DNA of 64,000 nucleotides from Streptococcus sp. (GTDB lineage Bacteria > Bacillota > Bacilli > Lactobacillales > Streptococcaceae), in the NCBI GenBank assembly GCA_030527925.1, contig JAUMZW010000006.1:1-64000 (forward strand), written 5' to 3'. Positions within the stretch are counted from its first letter, which is position 1, and every line of letters starts with the position of its first letter. The notes beneath the pieces were generated by a model that was given only the letters and a program-made list of their open reading frames with translations, searched no databases and had not been told where the DNA came from. Position numbers and translations under genes: made by a program. Below are positions 37,538 to 46,743 of this stretch, one piece after another.

Positions 37538-37998
37538 CAATGAAATCCTTTTCTATCTAACCTTTGTAAAATCCTTTTAAGCATTCTAGCCCTTATCTCT
37601 GAAGCATTATCTCCTAAAATATCATCAGAAACTGAAGCTAGTATTATATTTCCTTCTCGCTCACTAATAATTTTCTCATCAAAAAGTAATTGAATGGCAT
37701 CAGTAAAAATTTGTTCACTAACACTCTCCCCAAGATTATCCGAAATGTTTCTTAAGAAATGATGTTGGTCTGAAAAACGAACCTTCACAATTCGGATATA
37801 ACCGCCACCTCCTCTTTTACTCTCAACAACATAACCACGACTCTCAGTAAATCTTGTCTTCAAAACGTAATTAATCTGACTAGGAACAACTTGAAAGGTT
37901 TCTGCTAAATTAGAACGCTGAATTTCCGCAATCCCAGACTGTAGTAATAATTCTTTAATATATTCTTCAATATTATCTGAAGTATTTTTTGACGCCAT
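37537..37998 (-). CDS. ctsR: Class III heat-shock repressor CtsR
   Basis: 153 residues from the ATG at 37998, with GGAG 7 bases upstream; an earlier ATG 24 bases before would put that site inside the gene. A winged helix with the DNA-contacting glycine loop SKRGGGGYIRIVKV near residue 62, then a C-terminal dimer domain. It represses clp genes and its own operon. A CtsR box lies at its promoter and clpC follows with a 1-base overlap. Confidence 0.93.
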   Translation of the reverse strand: MASKNTSDNIEEYIKELLLQSGIAEIQRSNLAETFQVVPSQINYVLKTRFTESRGYVVESKRGGGGYIRIVKVRFSDQHHFLRNISDNLGESVSEQIFTDAIQLLFDEKIISEREGNIILASVSDDILGDNASEIRARMLKRILQRLDRKGFH

Positions 37999-38014
37999 TT
38001 GCATTCTCCTTTCG

Positions 38015-38031
38015 TTTGACATATGTTGACT
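38015..38031 (-). promoter_or_regulatory. CtsR operator
   Basis: Minus strand AGTCAAC-ATA-TGTCAAA, close to the tandem heptad RGTCAAA-NNN-RGTCAAA. It lies directly downstream of the -10 box and upstream of the ctsR start. Confidence 0.75.
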
Positions 38032-38060
38032 ATTATATCAAAATTTTCTTTATTTGAAAA
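38032..38060 (-). promoter_or_regulatory. ctsR-clpC promoter
   Basis: TATAAT at 38037-38032 and TTTTCA at 38060-38055, 17 bases apart on the minus strand. Confidence 0.6.
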
Positions 38061-38156
38061 ATAAAACTCCAAAGTTGGCCCTCTAAAATAAATTTTCATT
38101 GAGTTTATCTAAATTATAGGTTAGAATGAATAGTAATTACTTTAGAGAGGTTCGTC

Positions 38157-38621
38157 ATGAAATATATTTTAACACTTTTAATCTCAATGGTACCAATTGT
38201 AGAGCTCCGTGGAGCAGTACCATTTGCTATTGCCAAAGGCATCCCTATGTGGCAAGCTATTGCTATTGGTGCTATCGGTAATATGCTACCTGTTCCTTTT
38301 ATTTTCTTTTTTGCTAGACGTGTTCTAGAATGGGGAGCAGACAAACCTATTATTGGCTCATTTTTTACTTGGTGTTTGAAAAAAGGTCATAGTGGCGGAG
38401 AAAAATTAAGTAAAGCTGCTGGAGAAAATAAAATTTTTTGGGCCTTACTCTTATTTGTTGGTATTCCACTTCCAGGGACTGGAGCTTGGACTGGAGCTTT
38501 AGCTGCCAGTATTTTAGATTGGGACTTCAAACGTAGCGTTCTTGCAGTAATATTAGGTGTAGTGGTTGCTGGCATCATTATGGGAACCCTAACTATTTTT
38601 GGATTAAATCTATTCCAATAA
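38157..38621 (+). CDS. Small multidrug export family membrane protein (COG2426 type)
   Basis: 154 residues, about four membrane helices. The start MVPIVELRGAVPFAIAKGIP and the loop VGIPLPGTGAWTGALAA, with conserved E-L-R-G and P-G-T-G motifs, identify the Sm_multidrug_ex family, distantly related to DedA. Substrate is unknown despite the name. Transcribed alone; it ends at a terminator shared with tsf. Confidence 0.82.
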   Translation: MKYILTLLISMVPIVELRGAVPFAIAKGIPMWQAIAIGAIGNMLPVPFIFFFARRVLEWGADKPIIGSFFTWCLKKGHSGGEKLSKAAGENKIFWALLLFVGIPLPGTGAWTGALAASILDWDFKRSVLAVILGVVVAGIIMGTLTIFGLNLFQ

Positions 38622-38650
38622 AAAAACAGACCTTGATAGTCTGTTTTTTT
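38621..38650. terminator. Bidirectional terminator between the export protein gene and tsf
   Basis: AAAACAGAC-CTTGATA-GTCTGTTTT hairpin with A and T runs, between convergent genes. Confidence 0.9.
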
Positions 38651-38655
38651 ATTTA

Positions 38656-39693
38656 TTAGTTATTTAAAGCAGCAGCCATTGTAGCAGCAACCTCTGATTC
38701 GAAATCATTAGCAGCTTTTTCAATACCTTCACCAACTTCAAAACGTGCAAATTCTACAGCTTTGACGTTTACTGAATCAAGGTAGGCTTCAACAGTCTTA
38801 CTATCATCCATAATGTATACTTGAGCTAATAATGTATAAGCTTGGTCTACTTTTGTGTTATCTAACATAAAGCGATCCATTTTTCCTGGAATAATTTTAT
38901 CCCAGATTTTTTCTGGCTTACCTTCAGCTGCAAGTTCAGCTTTAATTGTATCTTCCGCTTCAGCAATAACCGCATCAGTTAATTGTGCTTTTGAACCATA
39001 TTTTAAGAATGGTAATGCTGGTTTATCAACCATTGCACGACTTTCATTATCGAGTTCAATCGCATGATTTAATTGTGCTAATTCATCATGAACAAATTGA
39101 GGATCCAACTCAGTATATGAAAGTACTGTTGGTTTCATTGCAGCAATATGCATTGATAATTGTTTAGCAATTGCATCGTCGCCACCTTCAATAACTGAAA
39201 TAACACCAATACGGCCACCATTATGTTGGTAAGCACCAAAGTGTTGAGAATCTGTTTTTTCTAATAAGGCAAAACGACGGAATGAAATCTTCTCTCCAAT
39301 TGTTGCAGTTGCACTAACATATGCTGCTTCTAAAGTTTCTCCTGAAGGCATTGTTAAAGCCATAGCTTCTTCATTATTTGCTGGTTTACCTTCAGCAATA
39401 ACTTTAGCAGTAGCATTTACTAAATCTACAAATTGAGCATTTTTAGCAACAAAATCTGTCTCAGCATTTACTTCAACAACTGCTGCAACATTGCCATCAA
39501 CATAGACACCAGTTAAACCTTCAGCTGCAACACGATCAGCTTTTTTAGCTGCTTTTGCCATACCTTTTTCGCGAAGCAATTCAATTGCTTTTTCGATATC
39601 ACCATCAGTTTCTACAAGTGCTTTTTTAGCATCCATAACACCAGCACCTGATTTTTCACGCAATTCTTTTACTTGAGCTGCAGTAATTGCCAT
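38656..39693 (-). CDS. tsf: Translation elongation factor Ts
   Basis: 345 residues. EF-Ts recharges EF-Tu by exchanging GDP for [23 protein letters not shown] is the usual start (UBA-like domain), and the TDFVAKN motif near residue 80 contacts EF-Tu. Length matches streptococcal EF-Ts. Second gene of the rpsB-tsf operon, with a terminator-like hairpin in the 93-bp gap. Confidence 0.95.
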   Translation of the reverse strand: MAITAAQVKELREKSGAGVMDAKKALVETDGDIEKAIELLREKGMAKAAKKADRVAAEGLTGVYVDGNVAAVVEVNAETDFVAKNAQFVDLVNATAKVIAEGKPANNEEAMALTMPSGETLEAAYVSATATIGEKISFRRFALLEKTDSQHFGAYQHNGGRIGVISVIEGGDDAIAKQLSMHIAAMKPTVLSYTELDPQFVHDELAQLNHAIELDNESRAMVDKPALPFLKYGSKAQLTDAVIAEAEDTIKAELAAEGKPEKIWDKIIPGKMDRFMLDNTKVDQAYTLLAQVYIMDDSKTVEAYLDSVNVKAVEFARFEVGEGIEKAANDFESEVAATMAAALNN

Positions 39694-39731
39694 TTTTGTT
39701 TTCCTCCAAAATTAATTACTAATAAGATAAA

Positions 39732-39766
39732 AAACGAGACAGAGCGGTTTGCTTGCTGCCCCGTTT
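39732..39766 (-). terminator. Intercistronic terminator-like hairpin between rpsB and tsf
   Basis: Minus-strand AAACGGGGCAG / CTGTCTCGTTT stem followed by TTT. It probably reduces or tunes transcription into tsf rather than ending it. Confidence 0.6.
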
Positions 39767-39786
39767 AGGTTTACAGTTATAAATTA

Positions 39787-40554
39787 TTATTCGTTTGAAC
39801 CTTCTACAACTTCAACAATCTCTTCAATAGAGTCTGCTTCAGTATCTGATTCAAAATCAATCGCTGCATCTTCACCTTGACGACCTTCAATGATGGCGTC
39901 AGCCAATTTAGCAGTGATTAATTTAACCGCACGAATGGCATCGTCGTTAGCTGGGATGATAACATCGATATCATCTGGATCAGCATTTGTATCAACCATA
40001 GCTACTACAGGGATACCTAATTTTTTAGCTTCTTTAACAGCGATTTGCTCTTTATGTGGATCAACAACGTACATTACATCTGGGATACGTGGCATATCTT
40101 CGATACCACCCAAGAATTTTTCAAGACGAGCACGTTGTTTGTTAAGAAGTGCCACTTCTTTTTTAGGAAGAACTTCAAAAGTTCCTTCTTCTTCCATGCG
40201 TTTGATTTCTTTCAAACGGGCAATACGTTTTTGTATAGTTCCCCAGTTTGTAAGAGTTCCACCTAACCAACGGTGGTTGATGAAGTATTGACCAGCACGT
40301 TCTGCTTCTTCTTTTACTGCTTCAGAAGCTTGTTTTTTTGTACCAACAAACAAGATAACTGCATCATTAGCTGCAGCATCACGCATAAAATCGTATGCTT
40401 GGTCTGCTAATTTAACAGTTTGTTGTAAATCAATAACATGAATACCGTTACGTTCTGTAAAGATATATTTAGCCATCTTAGGGTTCCAGCGACGAGTTTG
40501 ATGTCCAAAGTGAACACCAGCCTCAAGAAGTTGTTTCATTGAAATTACTGACAT
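39787..40554 (-). CDS. rpsB: 30S ribosomal protein S2
   Basis: 255 residues from the ATG at 40554 ([20 protein letters not shown]), with AAAGGAG 7 bases upstream. A longer frame back to 40629 runs into the structured leader and is not the gene. S2 binds the 16S head and joins late in 30S assembly. [20 protein letters not shown] and the acidic C-terminal tail are typical. Confidence 0.95.
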   Translation of the reverse strand: MSVISMKQLLEAGVHFGHQTRRWNPKMAKYIFTERNGIHVIDLQQTVKLADQAYDFMRDAAANDAVILFVGTKKQASEAVKEEAERAGQYFINHRWLGGTLTNWGTIQKRIARLKEIKRMEEEGTFEVLPKKEVALLNKQRARLEKFLGGIEDMPRIPDVMYVVDPHKEQIAVKEAKKLGIPVVAMVDTNADPDDIDVIIPANDDAIRAVKLITAKLADAIIEGRQGEDAAIDFESDTEADSIEEIVEVVEGSNE

Positions 40555-40585
40555 GAGTAAATTCTCCTTTTTGTTTATTTCCTCT

Positions 40586-40641
40586 CTTATACTTTGACTT
40601 GCAGACCAACCTGACGGCAACAAGTCCACAATTGGTATAAG
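40586..40641 (-). ncRNA. Structured rpsB leader (lacto-rpsB-like)
   Basis: Minus-strand outer stem CTTATAC / GTATAAG and inner stem GACTTG / CAAGTC enclosing a GC-rich loop, in the rpsB 5' untranslated region. Lactobacillales are known to have an rpsB leader motif that probably binds S2; this agrees in place and size. I could not compare it with the covariance model. Confidence 0.55.
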
Positions 40642-40651
40642 ATGAGTATTT

Positions 40652-40665
40652 GTTGTATATACAAC
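40652..40665. promoter_or_regulatory. Perfect 14-bp palindrome downstream of the rpsB promoter
   Basis: GTTGTATATACAAC, a perfect palindrome starting 7 bases after the -10 box. Possible operator; the binding protein is unknown. Confidence 0.45.
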
Positions 40666-40671
40666 CTCATA

Positions 40672-40700
40672 AGTATATCAAATATTCCCCTTAAAATCAA
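40672..40700 (-). promoter_or_regulatory. rpsB promoter
   Basis: Minus strand TTGATT (40700-40695), 17-base spacer, TATACT (40677-40672). Confidence 0.75.
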
Positions 40701-40783
40701 GGTTTTATTCCCCATTTTAAAGAGATTTTGCTCACAAATATTAGAGTTACTAATATTTTCTAGCAGTAATCCTAATATTAAAC

Positions 40784-40812
40784 TTGACTAACATCCTTTT
40801 TTAAGGTAAAAT
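40784..40812 (+). promoter_or_regulatory. tRNA-Cys promoter
   Basis: TTGACT at 40784-40789, a 17-base spacer and TAAAAT at 40807-40812; the tRNA begins 13 bases later. Confidence 0.75.
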
Positions 40813-40824
40813 TATATTAGTTAT

Positions 40825-40895
40825 GGCGGTATAGCCAAGTGGTAAGGCACGGCTCTGCAAAAGCTTGATCGTCGGTTCAAATCCGACTATCGCCT
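40825..40895 (+). tRNA. tRNA-Cys (anticodon GCA)
   Basis: 71-base cloverleaf. The acceptor stem GGCGGTA pairs with TATCGCC (one G-U), the anticodon loop is CTGCAAA, and the T-arm is GTCGG-TTCAAAT-CCGAC. The discriminator base is T, as expected for tRNA-Cys. CCA is not encoded. Confidence 0.95.
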
Positions 40896-40929
40896 TTTCT
40901 ATAACGTTTTAAACACACTATTCAAACAG

Positions 40930-40955
40930 AAACTCCTTGATTCAGGGAGTTTTTC
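40930..40955 (+). terminator. Terminator after tRNA-Cys
   Basis: AAACTCC-TTGATTCA-GGGAGTTTTTC hairpin with T run about 35 bases after the tRNA. Confidence 0.85.
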
Positions 40956-41127
40956 TTTTTCTTATAAAATTAAAATTTCTTAATAATGTTATCAAGAACT
41001 ACTCTCTATATCTCAATTCCTTTGTTATTACACTTTTAATTATCCTAACCCACTTAAACAGACAATACTGTCCCTCACTATTATCCTACCATCATAATGT
41101 CATAACATTTATTAGTTCACATTATTT

Positions 41128-41157
41128 AAAAATCCTTGGAATTTCTCCAAGGATTTT
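41128..41157 (-). terminator. Terminator after the CsbD-like gene
   Basis: AAAATCCTTGGA-GAAATT-CCAAGGATTTTT type hairpin, 8 bases past the gene end. Confidence 0.85.
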
Positions 41158-41164
41158 ACACTTA

Positions 41165-41371
41165 CTAGTCTTTTTTAAATACATTTTTTATGCCTTCAAC
41201 AGCACCTTCAACAGCATCTTTAGCATCTTCTGCTAGTTCTTTTGCTTTACCTGCAGTTTTTTCTACTAAACCTTCTGCTTCTGTCTTAGCGTCACCAGTT
41301 AGTTTACCGAATCCTTCCTTTAAAGCACCTTTAGCTTGGTCAAATTTTGCACTTAATTTTTCTTCAGACAT
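41165..41371 (-). CDS. CsbD-family stress protein
   Basis: 68 residues, highly charged, helical and without hydrophobic segments. [20 protein letters not shown] is the CsbD signature (Q-x-K-G-x-x-K-E-x-x-G-K-x-T-G). Members rise under general stress in Gram-positives; molecular function is unknown. Transcribed alone, with GGAGAATT before the ATG and its own terminator. Confidence 0.85.
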   Translation of the reverse strand: MSEEKLSAKFDQAKGALKEGFGKLTGDAKTEAEGLVEKTAGKAKELAEDAKDAVEGAVEGIKNVFKKD

Positions 41372-41472
41372 AATAATTCTCCTTTTTTTTATATTTTCAT
41401 AATAACATTAATTATAATAAACTACAAATAAAAAGCTATCTCATTTCAAATAAGCAAACTATCACCATAAAA

Positions 41473-42225
41473 TTATGACCAAACCACAATTAAATAAATT
41501 AAACTTGTTCCAAAGAAGTCTGCATAAGCATGAGCTAAAAAGAAAGGCAATAAGTTTTTCACCTTAAACCTGTATAATACATAGTATAATATTCCGATGA
41601 CAAAACCTATGATTAATGCTGATATAAGTCCTTGATAAGTATGAAATGAGAAACGGACTATAAGTGAAAATAAAAACATTGGAATTCTAAAAGACTTCTT
41701 AACACTCGTTAATAAACCTAAGAAATAAAATTCTTCGTAAAATCCGTTAAACAATCCATAAACAATTAAACTAAAATATAAGCCAGAGACTTTACGGATA
41801 AGTTCTACAAAACTCCAATCAATATGTGACAGAACATCTAATGAAAAATAATTATAAGTCCCTAATAATGTAAAAGATAAATCACTAGCTAATCCAACCA
41901 ATCCAAATATTGCTATAGATAGTGGTAAAACATACCATTTAAACCGAATCTTTAAAATACTAAAATCAAAATTTCTAATCCATAAATATAGCATAGCTAA
42001 GACCAAAAGAAACAGCTGAGTTTTTAAATTATTCCAATCATCAGCACTTGTGAACTCAACCGATTTATAAAGTTGTTCGTCATTAGACGTCGAAATAAAA
42101 CTATAATACAACGCTTCTGTAGAAGTGTATATGAAATAACCAAACATAATAAGTGTAACCACTATTATATCTAGAAAACTTAATTCTCTCTTCTTTCCAG
42201 ACTTCAACTTTCTTATCTTATCCAT
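41473..42225 (-). CDS. CPBP (CAAX protease/bacteriocin-processing) family membrane protein
   Basis: 250 residues, about seven membrane helices. Glutamates in NGFYEEFYFLGLL (EE motif, usually EExxxR) and His in RFSFHTYQG match the family motifs, but the arginine is replaced here by Leu/Gly. Streptococcal CPBP proteins near bacteriocin genes give self-immunity, but no bacteriocin gene is present beside it. Substrate unknown. Confidence 0.72.
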   Translation of the reverse strand: MDKIRKLKSGKKRELSFLDIIVVTLIMFGYFIYTSTEALYYSFISTSNDEQLYKSVEFTSADDWNNLKTQLFLLVLAMLYLWIRNFDFSILKIRFKWYVLPLSIAIFGLVGLASDLSFTLLGTYNYFSLDVLSHIDWSFVELIRKVSGLYFSLIVYGLFNGFYEEFYFLGLLTSVKKSFRIPMFLFSLIVRFSFHTYQGLISALIIGFVIGILYYVLYRFKVKNLLPFFLAHAYADFFGTSLIYLIVVWS

Positions 42226-42286
42226 AAACTAACCTCAATTTTTAAGTTATTCTTTATTATGACGTATTTTCATATATTGTCAATAC

Positions 42287-42312
42287 AAAAAGGCAGAATA
42301 TTCTGCCTTTTT
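42287..42312 (-). terminator. Terminator after pepO
   Basis: Perfect AAAAAGGCAGAAT / ATTCTGCCTTTTT hairpin 8 bases past the pepO stop. Confidence 0.92.
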
Positions 42313-42319
42313 GTATTAT

Positions 42320-44215
42320 TTACCAAATAATGACACGATCTTCAGGCGAACCCCACATACCATCACCTTCTTTAACTTCAAATGTTTCATGAAATTCCTG
42401 AAAATTTGTAACAGTAACATTAGTACGCCACTCAGCTGGAGCATGAACATCGACAGATACAAGCATTTGCATAAACTCTTCACGCGCTTTTAATCGCCAA
42501 ATTCTCGCAAAATTAATGAAAAATTCCTTAACACTTTGATTGTCTTCTTGCTTAGTCGCCTCTAAAGCACACGCAACACCACCCAAGTCTGCAACATTTT
42601 CAGAAACAGTTAACTTACCATTCACTTTTGAACCATATGAAGGTAAACCATCAAACTGAGACACAACCTTTTCAGTACGCTCTCTAAAAGCTTCAAAATC
42701 AATATCTGTCCACCAATTGTTCAAGCTACCATTTTCATCAAATGACGCTCCATTGGTATCAAATGCATGAGAAATCTCGTGAGCAATAACTGCACCAATA
42801 CCTCCAAAGTTAGCAGATGACGATTGATTAATATCGTAAAATGGAGCTTGTAAAATCGCTGCTGGAAAAACAATTTCATTTGCTTGTGGATTATAGTATG
42901 CATTCACCATATGTGCAGGCATATGCCACTCCTCTTTATTAACTGGCTTATTCCATTTACTCCAACTGTAAGCAATTGAAATTTTTGAGAGATTTCTTGT
43001 ATTTTCAATTAAACTTAACTTATCATCAATAATTTTTCTCTCATAAGTTTCTGGCAATCTCTCAGGATAACCAATATAGGCTGTAATATGATTTAACTTC
43101 TTAATTGCTTTTTGACGTGTTGATTGCTCTAGCCAATCTATTTTCTCTAAACGAGACTTATAGACTTCAACCATTCTAGCAACCTTATCTTCCACATCTT
43201 TTTTAGCTTCTTCAGAGAATTTCTCATTAGCATACCATAGTCCTAATGCTTGATTATAGGGACCTTGTGCTGTATAAAATGCTGCTTTTCTCTTGTCTAA
43301 CGCTTGAGGTGTCCCTGATAAGGCTCTGCTATACTCACCTGATAAAATACGAATCTCATCAGATAAAAATTCAGTCCAAAAACCCGTCACACTTAAAATT
43401 AATTTAGCTTTAAGAAGTGGCCAATTATCTTCTGAATAATAATCACTAGCATATTCTGTCCAAAAACGTTCCTCTGGCACAATCACCTTATCCGGCTCTT
43501 GACCTAAAATATCAGAAAATATTTCAGCTAAAGGTAGCTCTGGAACTAATTTTTTAAACACGTCCCACTGATACGGATGATATAACTTAGCATATTCTGA
43601 ACTTTCTTCCCTAGACAATACAAATTGAGCAACTTTTTCATCTAATGCAATGACTTTATCTAAAATATCACTTGCTTCCTCATTTGAAAAATGAAATTTC
43701 TCTAAAATCCTTTCTTGCACACCTCGCCATTTTAATAACAATTCTTTACCTTTTTCCCTATCTTTAGCGTAAAAAGTAGTATCTGGCAAAATAGTAGATG
43801 GGGCACTTGCCCATAACACATTTGTTTGTGCATCTAAAAAATCTGGTGAAATACCAAAATATAGTAAATTAACCTTACCTTCCATTTCATACTCTGCTAT
43901 ACGTTTTGCAAATTCTGAAAAAGAGGTCAACTGATGATATTCCTCTATTAATGGCAATACTGGACCAACCCCTAAATCATCCCTTGTTTCAAAATCAGAT
44001 ACCATTTTATAGTACTTGATAAACTCTCTTAAAATAGAGTTTTCAGGCAGATTTTCATCTTTCAACCATTGATCTGTTGTCTCTAGCATGAGCTCTTCAA
44101 TGGCATCACTTAAATCATAAAAACCACCCGTTCTAGATTTATCATCTGGAATACTAGCGTTTTCTATCCATTCACCATTGATGGCATTATAAAAATCATC
44201 TTGATAACGTATCAT
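42320..44215 (-). CDS. pepO: M13-family endopeptidase PepO
   Basis: 631 residues, the usual length for neprilysin-like PepO. The zinc motif HEISH is at 479-483, the third ligand Glu539 in SENVADLGG, and the NAYYNPQANEIVFPA substrate-binding stretch near 438-452. No signal peptide is seen, yet streptococcal PepO can be found outside cells, where it binds complement and plasminogen. It cleaves peptides up to about 30 residues. Transcribed alone with a strong terminator. Confidence 0.93.
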   Translation of the reverse strand: MIRYQDDFYNAINGEWIENASIPDDKSRTGGFYDLSDAIEELMLETTDQWLKDENLPENSILREFIKYYKMVSDFETRDDLGVGPVLPLIEEYHQLTSFSEFAKRIAEYEMEGKVNLLYFGISPDFLDAQTNVLWASAPSTILPDTTFYAKDREKGKELLLKWRGVQERILEKFHFSNEEASDILDKVIALDEKVAQFVLSREESSEYAKLYHPYQWDVFKKLVPELPLAEIFSDILGQEPDKVIVPEERFWTEYASDYYSEDNWPLLKAKLILSVTGFWTEFLSDEIRILSGEYSRALSGTPQALDKRKAAFYTAQGPYNQALGLWYANEKFSEEAKKDVEDKVARMVEVYKSRLEKIDWLEQSTRQKAIKKLNHITAYIGYPERLPETYERKIIDDKLSLIENTRNLSKISIAYSWSKWNKPVNKEEWHMPAHMVNAYYNPQANEIVFPAAILQAPFYDINQSSSANFGGIGAVIAHEISHAFDTNGASFDENGSLNNWWTDIDFEAFRERTEKVVSQFDGLPSYGSKVNGKLTVSENVADLGGVACALEATKQEDNQSVKEFFINFARIWRLKAREEFMQMLVSVDVHAPAEWRTNVTVTNFQEFHETFEVKEGDGMWGSPEDRVIIW

Positions 44216-44352
44216 TCTGCTCTCTCTTCTTTAAATTATGTTACTTTCATTATAACAAAATCAAATAAAGTTTCAAAAATATACCTCAACCCTCCAAAGA
44301 CTTTACTCCTATTTTTTGTTAAACTATTAGTAATTAATTTATGGAGGTCTAC

Positions 44353-45330
44353 ATGAAAAAACAATACAATTGGGCTACACTAGGTACTGGTATAATTGCT
44401 AACGAACTAGCACAAGCACTGAAAAACAATGGTCAAAAACTTTATTCTGTTGCTAATCGTACCTATGAAAACGGGATAAAATTTGCCCAAAAACACAATA
44501 TCGAAAAAGTATATCAAATTATAGACGATGTCTTTACAGACCCAGAAGTCGATATTATCTACATTTCTACCCCCCACAATACTCACATCAACTATCTTAG
44601 AAAAGCTTTATCAAATGGAAAACATGTTCTTTGTGAAAAAGCCATCACATTAAATTCACAGGAACTTGATGAAGCCATCAAACTCGCTAAAGATAATAAT
44701 GTTTTTCTTGCTGAAGCAATGACTATTTTTCACATGCCTCTTTATCGAAGATTAAAACAAATCGTTTCAAGTGGTCAATTAGGTCCATTGAAAGTGATTC
44801 AAATGAACTTTGGAAGCTACAAAGAATATGATATGACCAACCGTTTTTTTAATCGTCATTTAGCTGGTGGTGCTCTTTTAGATATCGGAGTCTATGCCTT
44901 ATCATGTATTCGATGGTTCATGACTGAAACACCAAATCAAATCAATGCTCAAGTTCAACTTGCTCCATCAGGTGTAGATGAACAAGTAGGTATTATTCTT
45001 TCAAATAGCAAAAATGAACTTGCAACTGTTACCCTAAGTTTACATGCTAAACAACCTAAACGTGGAATAATCGCCTTTGATAAAGGATACATTGAACTTT
45101 ACGAATATCCTCGTGGACAAAAAGCAATTATTACATACACAGATGACCAACACCAAGAAATTATTGAATGTGGTGATACTCAAAATGCACTTTCCTATGA
45201 AATAAAAGATATGGAAGATGCCATCTCTGGTCTAGAAAACCATCTATATCTCAATCTCTCCAAAGATGTGATGGATATTATGACTAAAATTCGTCAGGAT
45301 GCGAATCTTATTTATCCAGAAGAGGAGTAA
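44353..45330 (+). CDS. Gfo/Idh/MocA-family oxidoreductase
   Basis: 325 residues from the ATG at 44353; GGAGG lies 8 bases upstream within what would be codons of a start at 44341. A Rossmann domain begins YNWATLGTGIIANELAQAL (NADP-binding G-x-G-x-x-A). The catalytic Lys is in HVLCEKAITLN near residue 93, and the C-terminal domain has GGALLDIGVYALSCIRW. Such enzymes oxidise sugars or their derivatives; the substrate is not readable. yaaA follows 3 bp later. Confidence 0.85.
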   Translation: MKKQYNWATLGTGIIANELAQALKNNGQKLYSVANRTYENGIKFAQKHNIEKVYQIIDDVFTDPEVDIIYISTPHNTHINYLRKALSNGKHVLCEKAITLNSQELDEAIKLAKDNNVFLAEAMTIFHMPLYRRLKQIVSSGQLGPLKVIQMNFGSYKEYDMTNRFFNRHLAGGALLDIGVYALSCIRWFMTETPNQINAQVQLAPSGVDEQVGIILSNSKNELATVTLSLHAKQPKRGIIAFDKGYIELYEYPRGQKAIITYTDDQHQEIIECGDTQNALSYEIKDMEDAISGLENHLYLNLSKDVMDIMTKIRQDANLIYPEEE

Positions 45331-45333
45331 CAA

Positions 45334-46071
45334 ATGAGTCTTATTTTTCTTATCCCAACTGCCAAGGAGATGCAAGAAAATATTCCTAAATCTACAGAAA
45401 ATATCATTACACCAAACGCTGATATTTTACAAGAACTTGCAAAATTATCAACAGATGAACTCTCTAAAAAATATAAAGTAAGCCAAACAATTGCTGAAAA
45501 AGAAAAAAAGCATATCGCATTGCTAGAGCAGCAAACTGCCGATATACATCCAGCTCTTTTACTATTTAATGGTCTTATGTATCGAAATATAGATCGAGAA
45601 AATTTAACTCCTCTAAATATAGAATACATCAAACAGCATATCTTTATTACCTCAGCTTTATATGGTATTATTCCAGCCTATGCTGGCATATCTCCCCATC
45701 GATTAGATTTTAATGTGCCCATCCAAATAGACAAATTATCACTTAAAAATTTATGGAGAGAAAATTATAACAACTTTTTAAAAGAAGAAAACACCTATAT
45801 TTCCTTACTTTCTAGTGAATTTGAAAATGTGTTTTCACCTGTGCATCAAAAAAAATTACATACCATTAAATTTTTAGAAAATAAATCAGGAGTTTTAAAA
45901 TCACATTCTACTATTTCTAAAAAGGCTAGAGGTCAATTTTTAAATCATGCTATTAAGGAAAATTGTCTCGCACTATCTGATATTAAAAAGTTATCCTTCA
46001 ACGAATTCTATTATTCAACAGAGTTATCCACAGATAATCAGAGTATTTTTGTTAAATTTATAAAAAATTAA
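45334..46071 (+). CDS. yaaA: Peroxide stress protein YaaA (UPF0246)
   Basis: 245 residues. The N-terminal LIFLIPTAKEM (family consensus P-A-K), the middle FNGLMYRNIDRENL, and the sequence YGIIPAYAGISPHRLDFN identify YaaA, a DNA-binding HhH-like protein that limits free iron during peroxide stress. GGAGTAACAA precedes the ATG. A DnaA box (46024-46032) lies inside its last codons. Confidence 0.88.
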   Translation: MSLIFLIPTAKEMQENIPKSTENIITPNADILQELAKLSTDELSKKYKVSQTIAEKEKKHIALLEQQTADIHPALLLFNGLMYRNIDRENLTPLNIEYIKQHIFITSALYGIIPAYAGISPHRLDFNVPIQIDKLSLKNLWRENYNNFLKEENTYISLLSSEFENVFSPVHQKKLHTIKFLENKSGVLKSHSTISKKARGQFLNHAIKENCLALSDIKKLSFNEFYYSTELSTDNQSIFVKFIKN

Positions 46072-46174
46072 ATATAAATAACCACTATTTTAGGCATTTC
46101 TACACAGATGTTCATAAACAATCCACAACCTGTGGATAACTACCTTCATTTTCTGTGGATAACCTTGTGAATAA
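46024..46174. promoter_or_regulatory. Cluster of DnaA boxes
   Basis: Three perfect TTATCCACA boxes (46024-46032 plus; 46131-46139 and 46154-46162 minus), a one-mismatch box TTATTCACA (46166-46174 minus) and a weaker CAATCCACA at 46119-46127. That makes 4-5 sites in about 150 bp. dnaA and dnaN are not in the window. Confidence 0.75.
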
Positions 46175-46183
46175 ACTATAATT

Positions 46184-46222
46184 AAAAGACTGGAAAGCTC
46201 TAACAAGCAAATCCAGTCTTTT
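46184..46222. terminator. Bidirectional terminator between yaaA and the GNAT gene
   Basis: AAAAGACTGGA / TCCAGTCTTTT stem with a 17-base loop, A-rich and T-rich on its sides, between convergent genes. Confidence 0.8.
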
Positions 46223-46255
46223 AATTATCTTAACACTTTATTCCTAAAGTTAACA

Positions 46256-46735
46256 TCACTTCATAATATGAATCCAATAACGTTCCATCTCATTTCTAAT
46301 ATCCTCAAAACTTCCACCATTAGCTAGAATGACCGCTCTACTTGCATTGTTAGAAACATGACACGTTACTAAAATATCTTGTAAATTATTACATAAACCT
46401 AAACCTAAAATTTTCTTTCCATAACCTTTTAATTGTTCTGTAGGACGTATAGAAAATCCAATATGACCTGATTTATCCAGTAGAGACTGATTTAATCTTA
46501 AGCGTAAATTTAAAAAACCTAACATCTGATCATCTTGATTGACTAATACATATTCAATATTAGGCACAAAAGTTGAGGGAACAAAACCCATCTCATACTG
46601 TAAATTTTGCTCTAACCATGCCTCATAATCCAAGCAATCTAGATTAAAACAGCCGTGTAATTGAGGACTATTAGCTTGAAATTCCTGAAACATTTCCAAA
46701 ATTTTTTCTTTATCGATAATATTTGGACGTCTCAA
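46256..46735 (-). CDS. GNAT-family N-acetyltransferase
   Basis: 159 residues. The acetyl-CoA loop is seen in HIGFSIRPTEQLKGYGKKIL (R-x-x-x-x-x-G-x-G/A), with VSNNASRAVILANGGSFED typical of the C-terminal half. Substrate unknown. It begins 8 bp after the small basic gene, so the two share a transcript. Confidence 0.83.
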   Translation of the reverse strand: MRRPNIIDKEKILEMFQEFQANSPQLHGCFNLDCLDYEAWLEQNLQYEMGFVPSTFVPNIEYVLVNQDDQMLGFLNLRLRLNQSLLDKSGHIGFSIRPTEQLKGYGKKILGLGLCNNLQDILVTCHVSNNASRAVILANGGSFEDIRNEMERYWIHIMK

Positions 46736-46743
46736 ACTTAAAA

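Noticed and set aside
39890-40291. Plus-strand frame of 133 codons opposite rpsB
   Set aside because: Long only because rpsB codon use leaves the antisense frame open; no promoter or ribosome site.
40555-40629. Longer S2 with 25 extra residues
   Set aside because: The extension is the structured leader, and AAAGGAG points to the ATG at 40554.
41473-42225. Bacteriocin immunity locus
   Set aside because: The CPBP protein is not next to any double-glycine leader peptide or bacteriocin gene.
46024-46174. Chromosome origin oriC
   Set aside because: DnaA boxes are present but there is no dnaA, dnaN or AT-rich unwinding repeat beside them, so I report only a box cluster.
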